Assembly: GCA_964408025.1 (NCBI GenBank)
Contig: CAYOXX010000001.1
Coordinates: forward strand, 62,001 to 126,000
Direction: 5' to 3'
DNA: 64,000 nucleotides
Source: CAYOXX01 sp964408025
GTDB taxonomy: Bacteria; Acidobacteriota; DATKUA01
Positions within the stretch are counted from its first letter, which is position 1. Each line of letters starts with the position of its first letter. Made by a program: the position numbers and the translations under genes. The notes under the pieces are model-generated. The model worked only from the letters and a program-made list of their open reading frames with translations. It made no database searches and was not told the DNA's origin. This document shows, in pieces, positions 24,078-33,171 of this stretch.

Positions 24078-24152
24078 GCCCCCTTAGCTCAACGGATAGA
24101 GCGTCGGCCTCCGGAGCCGAAGACAGAGGTTCGATTCCTCTAGGGGGTACCA
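24078..24152 (+). tRNA. tRNA-Arg (anticodon CCG), CCA encoded
   Basis: The cloverleaf can be drawn fully: acceptor GCCCCCT/AGGGGGT, D arm GCTC/GAGC, anticodon arm TCGGC/GCCGA with loop CTCCGGA (anticodon 24111-24113), and T arm AGAGG/CCTCT with TTCGATT. Discriminator A and CCA end the gene. It reads CGG. No terminator is seen before the helicase gene 62 bp on. Confidence 0.96.
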
Positions 24153-24214
24153 CCTATTTGCCGCTCAGTTCTCCCCCACCCGATGTTATACTCCCGTCGA
24201 GGTGAATTCGGCCG

Positions 24215-26233
24215 ATGCCGGAGCGGAAGAAGTACATACTGCGCGACGAGGTTTCCCTTCCCGGGCCCGAGGAGGAGTTCCGCTACCGCGACGACCTGAA
24301 CGAGGCGCAGTTCGAAGCGGTTTCGGCTCTCGATGGGCCGGTGCTGGTGATCGCGGGTGCGGGCAGCGGCAAGACCCGCACGCTCGTCTACCGGCTCGCC
24401 TACATGGTCGAGCGGGGCATCCGCCCGGACGACGTCCTGCTGTTGACATTCACCCGCCGCGCGGCCGAGGAGATGCTGCGTCGCGCTGCCGCGCTGGTCA
24501 GCCCGGCGGTCGGGCGCATCGAGGGCGGTACCTTCCATTCGGTCGCGGCGTCGATTCTGCGCCGCCACGCCTCCTCCATCGGATACAGGTCCAATTTCAC
24601 CATTCTCGACACAGCCGACAGCATGGAGCTTGTCGGCCGCTGCCGGGCGAAGCTGGGCATCGACTTCAGGAAGAGCCGCTTCCCGCGCCGGCAGACGCTG
24701 CAGAAGCTGTTCAGCAAGTCTGTGAACAAAGGTACGCCGCTGGAGATGCTGGTTTACGACGACTTCCCACACTTCAGCGAATTTATCGAGCTGATGGAAC
24801 AGATCCGGACCGAGTATGACCGCCTCAAGATCGAGCGCGGGATGATGGACTTCGACGACCTGCTGGTGCGGCTGGTCGAGCTGCTGGAGAATAGCGAAGC
24901 GGTTCTCAAGCAGCTGCGGCGCCGCTACCGCTACATTATGGTGGACGAGTACCAGGATACCAACCCGCTGCAGGCTCGAATCGTCGGGCTTCTGGCCGGC
25001 CGAGAGGGTAACGTGATGGCCGTGGGCGACGACAGCCAGAGCATCTATGCCTTCCGCGGCGCCGACTTCCGCAACATACTCGATTTCCCGAAGCAGTACC
25101 GGAACTGCCGCACCATCAAGCTCGAGGTAAACTACCGCAGCTCGCAGCAGATCCTCGATGTCGCCAACGCCTCGATCGACCGCGCTGTCGAGAAGTACAC
25201 CAAGATCCTGGTGGCCGCGCGCGGCGCCGGCCCGAAGCCGGTGATAATCGCCGCCGAGGACGAGGCGTTCCAGAGCCGTTTCGTTTCGCAGAAGCTTCTG
25301 GAGCACCGCGAGGAAGGCATCGGTCTGGACGACATGGCGGTCCTCTTCCGCTCGTCCTACCTCAGCTCCGACCTCGAGCTCGAGCTGGCCCGCCGCAACA
25401 TACCGTTCGTCAAGCGCGGCGGGCTCCGCTTCTTCGAGAGTGCCCACATCAAGGACCTCGTGGCCCACCTGCGCCTGCTGGTCAACCCGGCCGACGATAT
25501 CGCTTGGTCGCGTTCGCTGCGGCTCGTCGGCGGTGTCGGGCCAGTGACGGTAGACAGATTGCTCGGCTTTATCCTATCGGCGCCGCAGGCGCTGAAGGCC
25601 CTCATGGAGGTCGAGAGCCCGAAGAGCGAGAGTTTCAAACGCTTCCAGACACTGATGGCCGACCTCTGGCGCCGCCGCGAGAGCTCGTCGCCGGCGGAGC
25701 TGCTCGAGCTGGTCGGCGAGTACTACGAGCCGATCCTCAGGGACAGATTCGACGACTACCCCAAGCGCCTGCGCGACGTGCAGCACCTGATCGGCGTCTC
25801 GAACCGCTACCGCAGTCTCAACTCCTTCGTCACCGACCTGGCGATCGAACCCCAGGATCGCTTCGCAGAGGTCGGCGACGAGGTAGACCTCGACGACGAG
25901 AAGCTGACGATCAGCACCATCCACAGCGCCAAGGGCCTGGAGTGGCGCGTAGTCTTCCTGGTCTGGGCGCTCGAGGGGCGCTTCCCCTCCTCGTATGCCG
26001 TCCACAACGACGAGCAGCTCGAGGAGGAGCGGCGGCTGTTCTACGTCTGCGTCACCAGGGCGAAGGAGCACCTCTACCTGCTCTACCCCGTCAACATCTA
26101 CGACAGGCTCACGCGCGTCATGTGCCAGCCCTCGGAATTCGTCAAAGAGCTGCCCGATGACTTGTGCGAGCAGTGGGATCTACAAGAGGATGCGGAAGAG
26201 CCAGAGAACGACCAGGAACAGACTGTCCACTAA
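24215..26233 (+). CDS. UvrD/PcrA-type superfamily 1 DNA helicase
   Basis: 672 residues with all SF1A motifs: Q-motif LNEAQFEAV, Walker A AGAGSGKT, motif Ia TFTRRAAEEM, Walker B VDEYQDTN, motif III GDDSQSIYAFRGA, motif IV NYRSSQ, motif V ISTIHSAKGLEW and motif VI FYVCVTRAKEHLYLLYP. It is shorter than UvrD or PcrA (about 720) and ends in an acidic tail without the usual C-terminal tandem Tudor-like region, so Rep, PcrA or a bacterial helicase IV-like role are all possible. A TATACT box at 24187-24192 may be its -10 element. ATG 24215 follows a GAGGTGA site. Confidence 0.92.
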   Translation: MPERKKYILRDEVSLPGPEEEFRYRDDLNEAQFEAVSALDGPVLVIAGAGSGKTRTLVYRLAYMVERGIRPDDVLLLTFTRRAAEEMLRRAAALVSPAVGRIEGGTFHSVAASILRRHASSIGYRSNFTILDTADSMELVGRCRAKLGIDFRKSRFPRRQTLQKLFSKSVNKGTPLEMLVYDDFPHFSEFIELMEQIRTEYDRLKIERGMMDFDDLLVRLVELLENSEAVLKQLRRRYRYIMVDEYQDTNPLQARIVGLLAGREGNVMAVGDDSQSIYAFRGADFRNILDFPKQYRNCRTIKLEVNYRSSQQILDVANASIDRAVEKYTKILVAARGAGPKPVIIAAEDEAFQSRFVSQKLLEHREEGIGLDDMAVLFRSSYLSSDLELELARRNIPFVKRGGLRFFESAHIKDLVAHLRLLVNPADDIAWSRSLRLVGGVGPVTVDRLLGFILSAPQALKALMEVESPKSESFKRFQTLMADLWRRRESSSPAELLELVGEYYEPILRDRFDDYPKRLRDVQHLIGVSNRYRSLNSFVTDLAIEPQDRFAEVGDEVDLDDEKLTISTIHSAKGLEWRVVFLVWALEGRFPSSYAVHNDEQLEEERRLFYVCVTRAKEHLYLLYPVNIYDRLTRVMCQPSEFVKELPDDLCEQWDLQEDAEEPENDQEQTVH

Positions 26234-26565
26234 TTAGATTTTAAATCTGAACTCCTAGCACGCACTCGATACCCACTGGTCCTTTCGATCACAAGGCCTT
26301 AGTGTAAACACCAGGGGGCACACTGGTCATCCAAGTTAACACTATTGTTTTCAACAGATACGCTCTGCCTATTGGACTTTTGCCTGGTTATCCACTCCTG
26401 ACACGACTAGCACCGCACTGATGGACATATACAGGCAAGGAGACGAAAGTGAATCGCGTTTTCCAGCCGATTTGGATGTATATTGTTGTATAATGTGATC
26501 TAAATCAACCTTACTTACGGTAGTAGACGACTACAATACCAGCGTATTAAGGGGATTGGCTCGAC
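26234..26565. other. Intergenic region with a promoter-like TATAAT box
   Basis: No convincing gene. It begins with a short palindrome AGATTTTAAATCT (26236-26248) just after the helicase stop and is less GC-rich than its surroundings. A perfect TATAAT (26489-26494) lies 71 bp before the M6 protease ATG, but no good -35 box is visible. Confidence 0.45.
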
Positions 26566-29097
26566 ATGGTTGGTCCGTCTCGGCAGAGGTTAGTTACATG
26601 GAGGAGAGCGGTAAGCGCTCAGTGTGTCGTTGTCTTAATCTTCATACTTATATTCGGCGACCTTGTCGTTTCCCAAGAAATAAACACTCGAACTGATGAC
26701 CGCCCAGTGCTGCGGTCCTCAGAACGGCGCCACGGTTCTCCCGCATCTCCATATTTCAGCAGGTTCAGGCAGCCGGACGGAACAAAGTTCCTGGCGCGCC
26801 TATTCGGTGATGAGAGCTACCATTGGATGGGGACCGCCGCCGGTTACACGATCGGTCGGAACAGGCAGACCGGTTACTACGAATATCTTACGACGGACGA
26901 CGAAGGCCGATTCAGATTTTCGGACGTACGAGTAGGCATCGGCGACCCGCGGAAAGCCGGCATACCAAAACGAGTTAGGGAGAGCGGCGATATCATCCGC
27001 GAGAGGAGGCGGATCTACCTCAACCGGATGGCGGTCGCAACCGCTCCGCAAATTGCTATGCCTGCAGCCACCACTACAGGCGACCTCAAATTACTTGTGA
27101 TCCTGGCCAATTTCAGCGATACGACGACCACCTACACGCAGAGCGATTTCAACAGCCTCTTCAACACACCCGGATACTCGGACTACGGAGCCCTTGGTTC
27201 CGTATGGGACTACTTCGACGAGGCCTCCTACGGGCTCTTGAATCTGGATACAACGGTGTCGGTCTGGGTGGACCTCCCTCACACCATGGCCTACTACGGG
27301 GCCAATATATCCGGCTACGATGTGCGCCCCCGCGAAATGGTGGAAGATGCAATCGCTGCTCTCGATGCGACAGGATTCGATTTCTCCCCCTTTGATGTCG
27401 ATGAGGACGGGTGGATAGATGCTTTTGCGGTCATCCACCAGGGCCGCGGAGAGGAAGCCGGCGGTGGCGCCGACACCATCTGGTCGCATAAATGGGCTCT
27501 GTCGTCTCCTGTCACGGTGGACGGCATCAATATCCAGACTTATTACACGGGGCCGGAAAAGCTATATAGCAGCATCTCCACGATCGGTGTCCACTGTCAC
27601 GAGTTTGGACACGTCCTCGGCCTGCCGGATCTCTACGATTATGGTTACGACTCGAAGGGCGTGGGCGACTGGGGAATTATGGCCGGCGGCTCCTGGAACA
27701 ATCTAGGGAGAACGCCGGCGCACTTCCTCGGATGGTGTAAGGCACAACTCGCTTGGGTAGTCCCTACGCAGCTCGACGCAGACCAGTCCGATATAACTGT
27801 GTCGAGGCTGTCGGACAATCAATCAGTCTACAGAATTTCAGACGGCATGGGATCGGGCGAGTACCTGATGGTGGAAAACCGGCAGCTTCATGGCTTCGAC
27901 TCTTTCCTGCCGGGTGCCGGTATCCTGATAACCCATATTGACGAGAACCAACCCAACAACAACGACCAGACCCAGTATCTGGTCGGGATTGTCCAGGCCG
28001 ATGGGCTCTGGCACCTGGAAAACAATGTCAACTACGGGGACACCGGCGATCCCTACCCCGGCTCGGCCGATAACCGGGCTCTATCACCTTGGACTGATCC
28101 TGATAGCGACAGCTATTACAACGGCGTCACAGGCATCGCCGTCTTCAACATCAGCGACTCAGCCGCAACCATGACCTTCGACCTGGATCTACAAGCGGAG
28201 CCGAAAGGCTCCTTAACGGTGAATATCGAGCCGGCCGAAGCTGTAGTCGCCGGCGCGCAGTGGCGTAGAGTCGGCACTTCGACCTGGTACGACAGCGGCT
28301 TCACCGAAAGCGAAATTCCGGTCGGAGATTACGATGTGGAATTCAGTAGCATCGCTGGATGGATCACGCCTTCTAACGAGCCGGTAACAATTACCGTCGG
28401 CGAAACCACCACTACCTCCGGCACCTACACGCTGCAAACCGGTTCCCTGAGAGTAACTATCGAACCTCAGGGTGCCAAAGATGCCGGCGCGCAATGGCGC
28501 CGAATCGGCACTTCGACCTGGTACGACAGCGACTTCACCGAGAGCGGCATCCCGACAGGAAGCTACAACGTGGAATTCAAAAGCATCTCTGGGTGGGACA
28601 CGCCCTCGAACGAGCCTGTCGTAATCACCTTTGGCGGCACCGCCACTGCCTCCGGCACCTACATCCTGCAAACCGGTTCCCTGAGTGTGACTATCGAGCC
28701 CCAGGGTGCCAGAGATGCCGGCGCGCAGTGGCGCCGAGTCGGCACTTCGATCTGGCACGACAGCGGCTACACCGAGTCAGACATCCCTGTCGGCGAGGAG
28801 ACTGTGGAGTTCCAAGAGATAGAAGATTGGGCAGCCCCTGAGAACCAACCTGTCACTATCATTAAGGACGACAATACCCCCCTAACTGGAACATACGTGA
28901 TATGCCCAAAGACCTACGACGTGAACCTCGACGGCAGTGTGACGCCGGGCGACGCCCTGATGGCCTTCCAGCACTATCTGGGGATCATAACCATCTCCGA
29001 TCCCTGCAGCCTGCTGCGCGCCGACGCCAACGACGACGGCAGCATCACGCCGGGCGACGCACTTATCATTTTCCAGGATTATTTAGGGCTGAATTAG
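26566..29097 (+). CDS. Secreted M6-family metalloprotease with PEGA-like repeats and a C-terminal dockerin
   Basis: 843 residues. A signal peptide ends near residue 36 (VVVLIFILIFGDLVVSQ). The peptidase domain shows the zinc site HCHEFGHVLGLPDLYDYG and the downstream GVGDWGIMAGGSW of M6 (immune inhibitor A-like) enzymes. Three repeats of about 76 residues follow (each with GAQWRRxGTSxWxDS and an IPxGxxxVEF core, PEGA-like). A type I dockerin closes the protein: DVNLDGSVTPGDALMAF and DANDDGSITPGDALIIF, both with complete Ca-binding Asp/Asn/Ser positions. The dockerin should bind a cohesin; cohesins occur in the next two large genes. Confidence 0.9.
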   Translation: MVGPSRQRLVTWRRAVSAQCVVVLIFILIFGDLVVSQEINTRTDDRPVLRSSERRHGSPASPYFSRFRQPDGTKFLARLFGDESYHWMGTAAGYTIGRNRQTGYYEYLTTDDEGRFRFSDVRVGIGDPRKAGIPKRVRESGDIIRERRRIYLNRMAVATAPQIAMPAATTTGDLKLLVILANFSDTTTTYTQSDFNSLFNTPGYSDYGALGSVWDYFDEASYGLLNLDTTVSVWVDLPHTMAYYGANISGYDVRPREMVEDAIAALDATGFDFSPFDVDEDGWIDAFAVIHQGRGEEAGGGADTIWSHKWALSSPVTVDGINIQTYYTGPEKLYSSISTIGVHCHEFGHVLGLPDLYDYGYDSKGVGDWGIMAGGSWNNLGRTPAHFLGWCKAQLAWVVPTQLDADQSDITVSRLSDNQSVYRISDGMGSGEYLMVENRQLHGFDSFLPGAGILITHIDENQPNNNDQTQYLVGIVQADGLWHLENNVNYGDTGDPYPGSADNRALSPWTDPDSDSYYNGVTGIAVFNISDSAATMTFDLDLQAEPKGSLTVNIEPAEAVVAGAQWRRVGTSTWYDSGFTESEIPVGDYDVEFSSIAGWITPSNEPVTITVGETTTTSGTYTLQTGSLRVTIEPQGAKDAGAQWRRIGTSTWYDSDFTESGIPTGSYNVEFKSISGWDTPSNEPVVITFGGTATASGTYILQTGSLSVTIEPQGARDAGAQWRRVGTSIWHDSGYTESDIPVGEETVEFQEIEDWAAPENQPVTIIKDDNTPLTGTYVICPKTYDVNLDGSVTPGDALMAFQHYLGIITISDPCSLLRADANDDGSITPGDALIIFQDYLGLN
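28201..28890 (+). repeat. Three tandem coding repeats of about 230 bp
   Basis: The PEGA-like modules of the M6 protease are also repeated at DNA level (for example GCCGGCGCGCARTGGCG recurs in each). The same unit reappears at about 32090-32340 in the neighbouring gene. Between 28551-28665 and its counterpart near 32210-32325 I count 10 differences in 115 positions. Confidence 0.85.
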
Positions 29098-29106
29098 GAG
29101 ACAAGT

Positions 29107-29202
29107 ATGACTCGCATCTCCCAAGGACGCGGGCGAGGAGGGCGGAGAGGACGAACAACTAAACAGCGAGGCCGATACGGATACATTGATATGAGATTCT
29201 GA
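29107..29202 (+). CDS. Possible 31-residue Arg/Gly-rich peptide or gene scar
   Basis: Immediately after the protease stop an AGGAG site is followed by ATG 29107 and a 32-codon ORF, MTRISQGRGRGGRRGRTTKQ and on to RYGYIDMRF. The junction (end of dockerin, TAGGAG, ATG, then M-x-R-I) is laid out like the junction at 33160-33185, where a full cohesin gene begins MNRI. It may be the remnant of a duplicated cohesin gene or a chance ORF. Confidence 0.3.
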   Translation: MTRISQGRGRGGRRGRTTKQRGRYGYIDMRF

Positions 29203-29439
29203 GGGGCGCAGGAAACAGATCACCCGCTTAAACGAGACCTTGAGTTCTTCCTAATAAAATTCTCTTGAAAGATTCAAAAAAGACTTGCGCAACTCTTCCG
29301 ACTCGCGTAGTTTATTCATCTGGGCCTTGATGATCTTTGAAGCAAACCATTACTCGCTGCTCATAATCCGCGCCATTACTTCCATTATACCTTGCGCGTA
29401 CAGCAATGAGAAATTAATCGCTTTAAAGGAGGTTAAACT
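29203..29439. other. Gene-free stretch before the lipase gene, with possible minus-strand remnant
   Basis: No complete gene. On the minus strand between about 29350 and 29255 an open frame without a start reads KIIKAQMNKLRESEELRKSF and ends at a stop shortly after; it looks gene-like and could be the tail of a lost gene. The base composition drops toward AT-rich here, in keeping with the 5' part of the next gene. Confidence 0.3.
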
Positions 29440-32400
29440 ATGATTAATTCCCAGAAGACCATCCAGTTTATTATTTTTCTGGCGATTACGACTATAAGTG
29501 TACTGCCCGGTATCTTATTGGGGCAAAGTGGCTCACATCATAAGGGAGGTAAGGAATTTGGTCTTATTCATTATCATAGAAATAATACTATAACCTATAG
29601 CCCACCATCATTAGGTGATAGAACTCCTTTAATATTAGTACATGGAATGGGGAGCGAAATTGATTATTTGGAAGGATGGGATGAATGGATTGATTATATC
29701 AATGACAATGATAATGGGCGTTTTGAGATTTACAGATTTATTTACAATTCCGACAACAGAATAGAATATAATGGGAGACTTTTTGCCGATGCTTTCCTTG
29801 ATAACTATGATCTACGGACAAGCAACAAGACCATTATTCTGGCTCATAGTATGGGAGGTCTCGTCTCAAGAGCAGCACTTGCATATAGCCCACAAATGCT
29901 GAACGCAGTTAAAAGGCTAGTAACTTTGGGTACTCCCCATTATGGTTCACCATTGGCGATCCCAGCATGGGTACGTTATTCACGAATGGAAATTCCTCTT
30001 CTGTATCGCTGGGCGTTTTGGGCACATTATGCTGGTTGGTGGAGTTTTTTCCCCGCGGAGCGTGGAGCCTTTGATTTGGCTTGGTATCCTCCTGATGCAA
30101 ATTACAATCTCCCCAATGGTGCTGTGTCTGGTGCACAAATTACAGAGACAAATAATGTATTAAACTATAACCAGGACCAAATAAATTGGCATAACGAGGC
30201 AATCACTGAACCTTATATAGAACGTTTAGACGAGAATGAACCACTTGAAGTGAAGCTAAAAACATTTGCTTATGCCGTAATTTACGACGATGGTTCCGAA
30301 GAATGGAGTTGGCTAACGGATTTTTCTCCGATATGGGAATTTGGTTGGCAATTTCTAACTGTGCATCAAACCGAAGGAGGTTGGTACCCATTTTTATTAA
30401 ATGATGGTGTTGTTCCTGAAATAAGTGCCCGGTACAATTATCAAGCTTTTGGACAAACAATCAATGGGTATTACTCTCACGGGGATTTATTGACTCATCA
30501 AGACATCCACAGCGTAGTTTTTCAGTTTCTTTGCGCTTTGCATGACATTCCTGATGACCCGACACCTGATTATTACAGAGTATCTGGATACGTGAAAAAC
30601 ACTTCAGGATCTCCCATTAAGAATGTCAAGGTTACATTCGTCGGTAATGGAAGAACTGAATACACATATACGGATAGAGATGGATATTATGATAACTGGC
30701 TCGAAGAAGGATGGAGTGGCACTGTCAATGCTGAAGGAGGTGAATATACATACAGTGGTCCGATTTCTATTTCATCGCTAACATCTAACCTTGATGGACA
30801 AAATTTCACTGGTACACCCTTTTATACGGGAACTCCTGATTACACTATAATTAGCTTTACTGCTGATTCAACGGCAACTGAAAGAACACATGTATATTAT
30901 TCCATGACAGTGAGAAATGTTGGGAATAATACTGTGCCCATAGCGAGTGAAGGAACCACCATATACATATCAGAAGATAGCATAATAAGCGAGTGGGATT
31001 ATAGAATAGGATCCGATCCGACCCCTCTGTACAATCCTGGAGATGAGGAATCATTCAATAATGACTTTCGTATGTTGACTTCTGCTACAGGAAGCCCAAC
31101 TAACTATTATCGACCAACGGTATTATGGCAAAATACACAGATAGTATATGCGGCTGGTCAAAATATGCATATAGAAGTGGTAGGATTTGCATATACCAAA
31201 TCGGGAAGCGATGATAGAAGAACTCCCGCCGGAGATATCGGAAATCCGGCCCCTGACGACGGCAACTGGCCAGGTCCAGGCCTTGACAAGTACAGCATTA
31301 TTGCACGATTGGGAGAGGGTGGAGAGCCGTTCAGGTTAGCCGTATACCAAATAGATGCGACTCGATGGGAATATGATGGTCCCGCACCTGCAAGTGGAGA
31401 ACTATTTATAACAGCAAATGATACCGATCTTAGTGATAATATAGGATCTTTAGGAGATAATAGGTATAGCATAACAACTTATGATTACGCAATAAGACTA
31501 CCAATAGGTAATGTATACATCGGTGCATTTATAGATGCGCATAATGAAGTTCCCGAAAGTGATGAAGCTAATAATTCAATGTGCGTACCAATATACATTG
31601 AACCCGCTCCTGACCCTGTAATCAGTGGTAATATTCGCCGGAGCAATGGCGACCCAGTCTCAGACGTGCTTGTAATATTCCCTGGTGCTGGTTCAGCTGT
31701 AAGCAATGAAGAAGAAGGTTATTACCAGATCGAGGTTCCATGGGGCCTTACTAGCTATTTACATATCGCGAAAGATGACGGTGCAGATTGGACATTCGAT
31801 GTAGATGGAAACGAGTATTCTATTCAGAATGATCAGACTATTGATGTTTTAGCAACTCCAGCGAATATTGGTTTACTGACGGTAACGATTCAACCGGCCG
31901 AAGCTGAGTTATTCGGCGCACAATGGCGACGCACAGGAACAACAACTTGGCACGATAGCGGCGATACCGAGACTGATATACCAGCTGGGAATGTTACTGT
32001 AGAGTTCAAGGAAATCCTCGGTTGGACAAAGCCGGATAACCAAACGGAAATAGTACCCTCAGGAGATACATTATCACTTAGCGGCACCTACACGCTGCAA
32101 ACCGGATCCTTGAGCGTAACTATCGAGCCCCAAGGTGCCAGAGATGCCGGCGCGCAGTGGCGCCGAGTCGGCACTTTGACCTGGTACGACAGCGGCTTCA
32201 CCGAAGGCGGCATTCCGACAGGAAGCTACGATGTGGAATTCAAGAGCGTCTATGGATGGGACACACCCTTGAACGAGCCTGTCGTAATCACCTTTGGCGG
32301 CACCACCACTGCCTCCGGCACCTACGAGCTGCTTTCCGGTTCCCTCCAGGTGAATATCTCGCCCCAGGGAGCCGTCGACGCCGGAGCCAAGTGGCGGCGC

Positions 32401-33162
32401 ACCGGTACCGGTACCTGGCTCGATAGCGGATACACGGAGAGCGGTATCCCCGTCGGCGATGTCACCATAGAGTTCAAAACAACGCCGGGCTGGACAGAAC
32501 CTTCCGACAGGACCGCTACGATTAATCAAGATGAAACCACTACGTTGGATGCCGCCTATACCGAAACGCCACTCATTGTCAGCGTATCCGACGGGCTCGG
32601 AATGCCTGGTGATACCGTTCCAATCAGCGTGAGCTTGAGCGAGGGCGCGGGAGTGCTGTCCTTCGGATTCGACCTGACCTTCGATCCTAATGTTCTCGAG
32701 TACCAGCCGCCCGCGGAGAGAGGCGGCTTGGTACCCGGCGGCTATAATTTTAACTCCAACCTCATCGGTAACAGCATCGTCAGGGTCGGCGGCTACAGCG
32801 GCGATGGCGAGACAACACTTAATCCCGGCAGCGGCGTCCTGGCCGTCATCAACTTCAAGATAAAAGAAGATGCCGCAACCGAAACCACAACCGAACTGGT
32901 CCTCAGCGTCATTTCGGACGACATCGCGAGCGGCACGATCGACAACGGTCAGATCGAAGTAATCGACTGCGTAAATAACTACGACGTAAACCAGGACGGC
33001 AGTGTTACGCCGGGCGACGCACTGGTGACCTTCCAGCACTATCTTGGAATATCCACCATCACCGATCCCTGCAGCCTCTTACGCGCCGACGCCAACGACG
33101 ACGGCAGCATCACGCCCGGCGACGCCCTGATCATTTTCCAGGAATATTTAGGGCTGAATTAG
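29440..33162 (+). CDS. Secreted lipase-like alpha/beta hydrolase with PEGA-like repeats, cohesin and dockerin
   Basis: 1240 residues. A signal peptide (residues 1-28) leads to an alpha/beta hydrolase: oxyanion LILVHGMGS, nucleophile elbow AHSMGGLVSR near residue 139, and TPHYGSP; the candidate catalytic His is in QDIHS. CARDB-like and carboxypeptidase-regulatory-like beta domains occupy about 380-800. Three PEGA-like repeats (800-1040) follow, then a cohesin-like domain (VSDGLGMPGDTVPISVSL to about 1170) and a type I dockerin nearly identical to that of the M6 protease. The 5' part is AT-rich (18 of 60 G+C at 29581-29640) while the 3' part is GC-rich (42 of 60 at 32341-32400). SD AAAGGAGG precedes ATG 29440. 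Confidence 0.85.
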   Translation: MINSQKTIQFIIFLAITTISVLPGILLGQSGSHHKGGKEFGLIHYHRNNTITYSPPSLGDRTPLILVHGMGSEIDYLEGWDEWIDYINDNDNGRFEIYRFIYNSDNRIEYNGRLFADAFLDNYDLRTSNKTIILAHSMGGLVSRAALAYSPQMLNAVKRLVTLGTPHYGSPLAIPAWVRYSRMEIPLLYRWAFWAHYAGWWSFFPAERGAFDLAWYPPDANYNLPNGAVSGAQITETNNVLNYNQDQINWHNEAITEPYIERLDENEPLEVKLKTFAYAVIYDDGSEEWSWLTDFSPIWEFGWQFLTVHQTEGGWYPFLLNDGVVPEISARYNYQAFGQTINGYYSHGDLLTHQDIHSVVFQFLCALHDIPDDPTPDYYRVSGYVKNTSGSPIKNVKVTFVGNGRTEYTYTDRDGYYDNWLEEGWSGTVNAEGGEYTYSGPISISSLTSNLDGQNFTGTPFYTGTPDYTIISFTADSTATERTHVYYSMTVRNVGNNTVPIASEGTTIYISEDSIISEWDYRIGSDPTPLYNPGDEESFNNDFRMLTSATGSPTNYYRPTVLWQNTQIVYAAGQNMHIEVVGFAYTKSGSDDRRTPAGDIGNPAPDDGNWPGPGLDKYSIIARLGEGGEPFRLAVYQIDATRWEYDGPAPASGELFITANDTDLSDNIGSLGDNRYSITTYDYAIRLPIGNVYIGAFIDAHNEVPESDEANNSMCVPIYIEPAPDPVISGNIRRSNGDPVSDVLVIFPGAGSAVSNEEEGYYQIEVPWGLTSYLHIAKDDGADWTFDVDGNEYSIQNDQTIDVLATPANIGLLTVTIQPAEAELFGAQWRRTGTTTWHDSGDTETDIPAGNVTVEFKEILGWTKPDNQTEIVPSGDTLSLSGTYTLQTGSLSVTIEPQGARDAGAQWRRVGTLTWYDSGFTEGGIPTGSYDVEFKSVYGWDTPLNEPVVITFGGTTTASGTYELLSGSLQVNISPQGAVDAGAKWRRTGTGTWLDSGYTESGIPVGDVTIEFKTTPGWTEPSDRTATINQDETTTLDAAYTETPLIVSVSDGLGMPGDTVPISVSLSEGAGVLSFGFDLTFDPNVLEYQPPAERGGLVPGGYNFNSNLIGNSIVRVGGYSGDGETTLNPGSGVLAVINFKIKEDAATETTTELVLSVISDDIASGTIDNGQIEVIDCVNNYDVNQDGSVTPGDALVTFQHYLGISTITDPCSLLRADANDDGSITPGDALIIFQEYLGLN

Positions 33163-33171
33163 GAGGCCGAC

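Noticed and set aside
24140..25468. 442-residue minus-strand ORF opposite the helicase gene
   Set aside because: Shadow of the UvrD-type gene and overlaps the tRNA-Arg 3' end.
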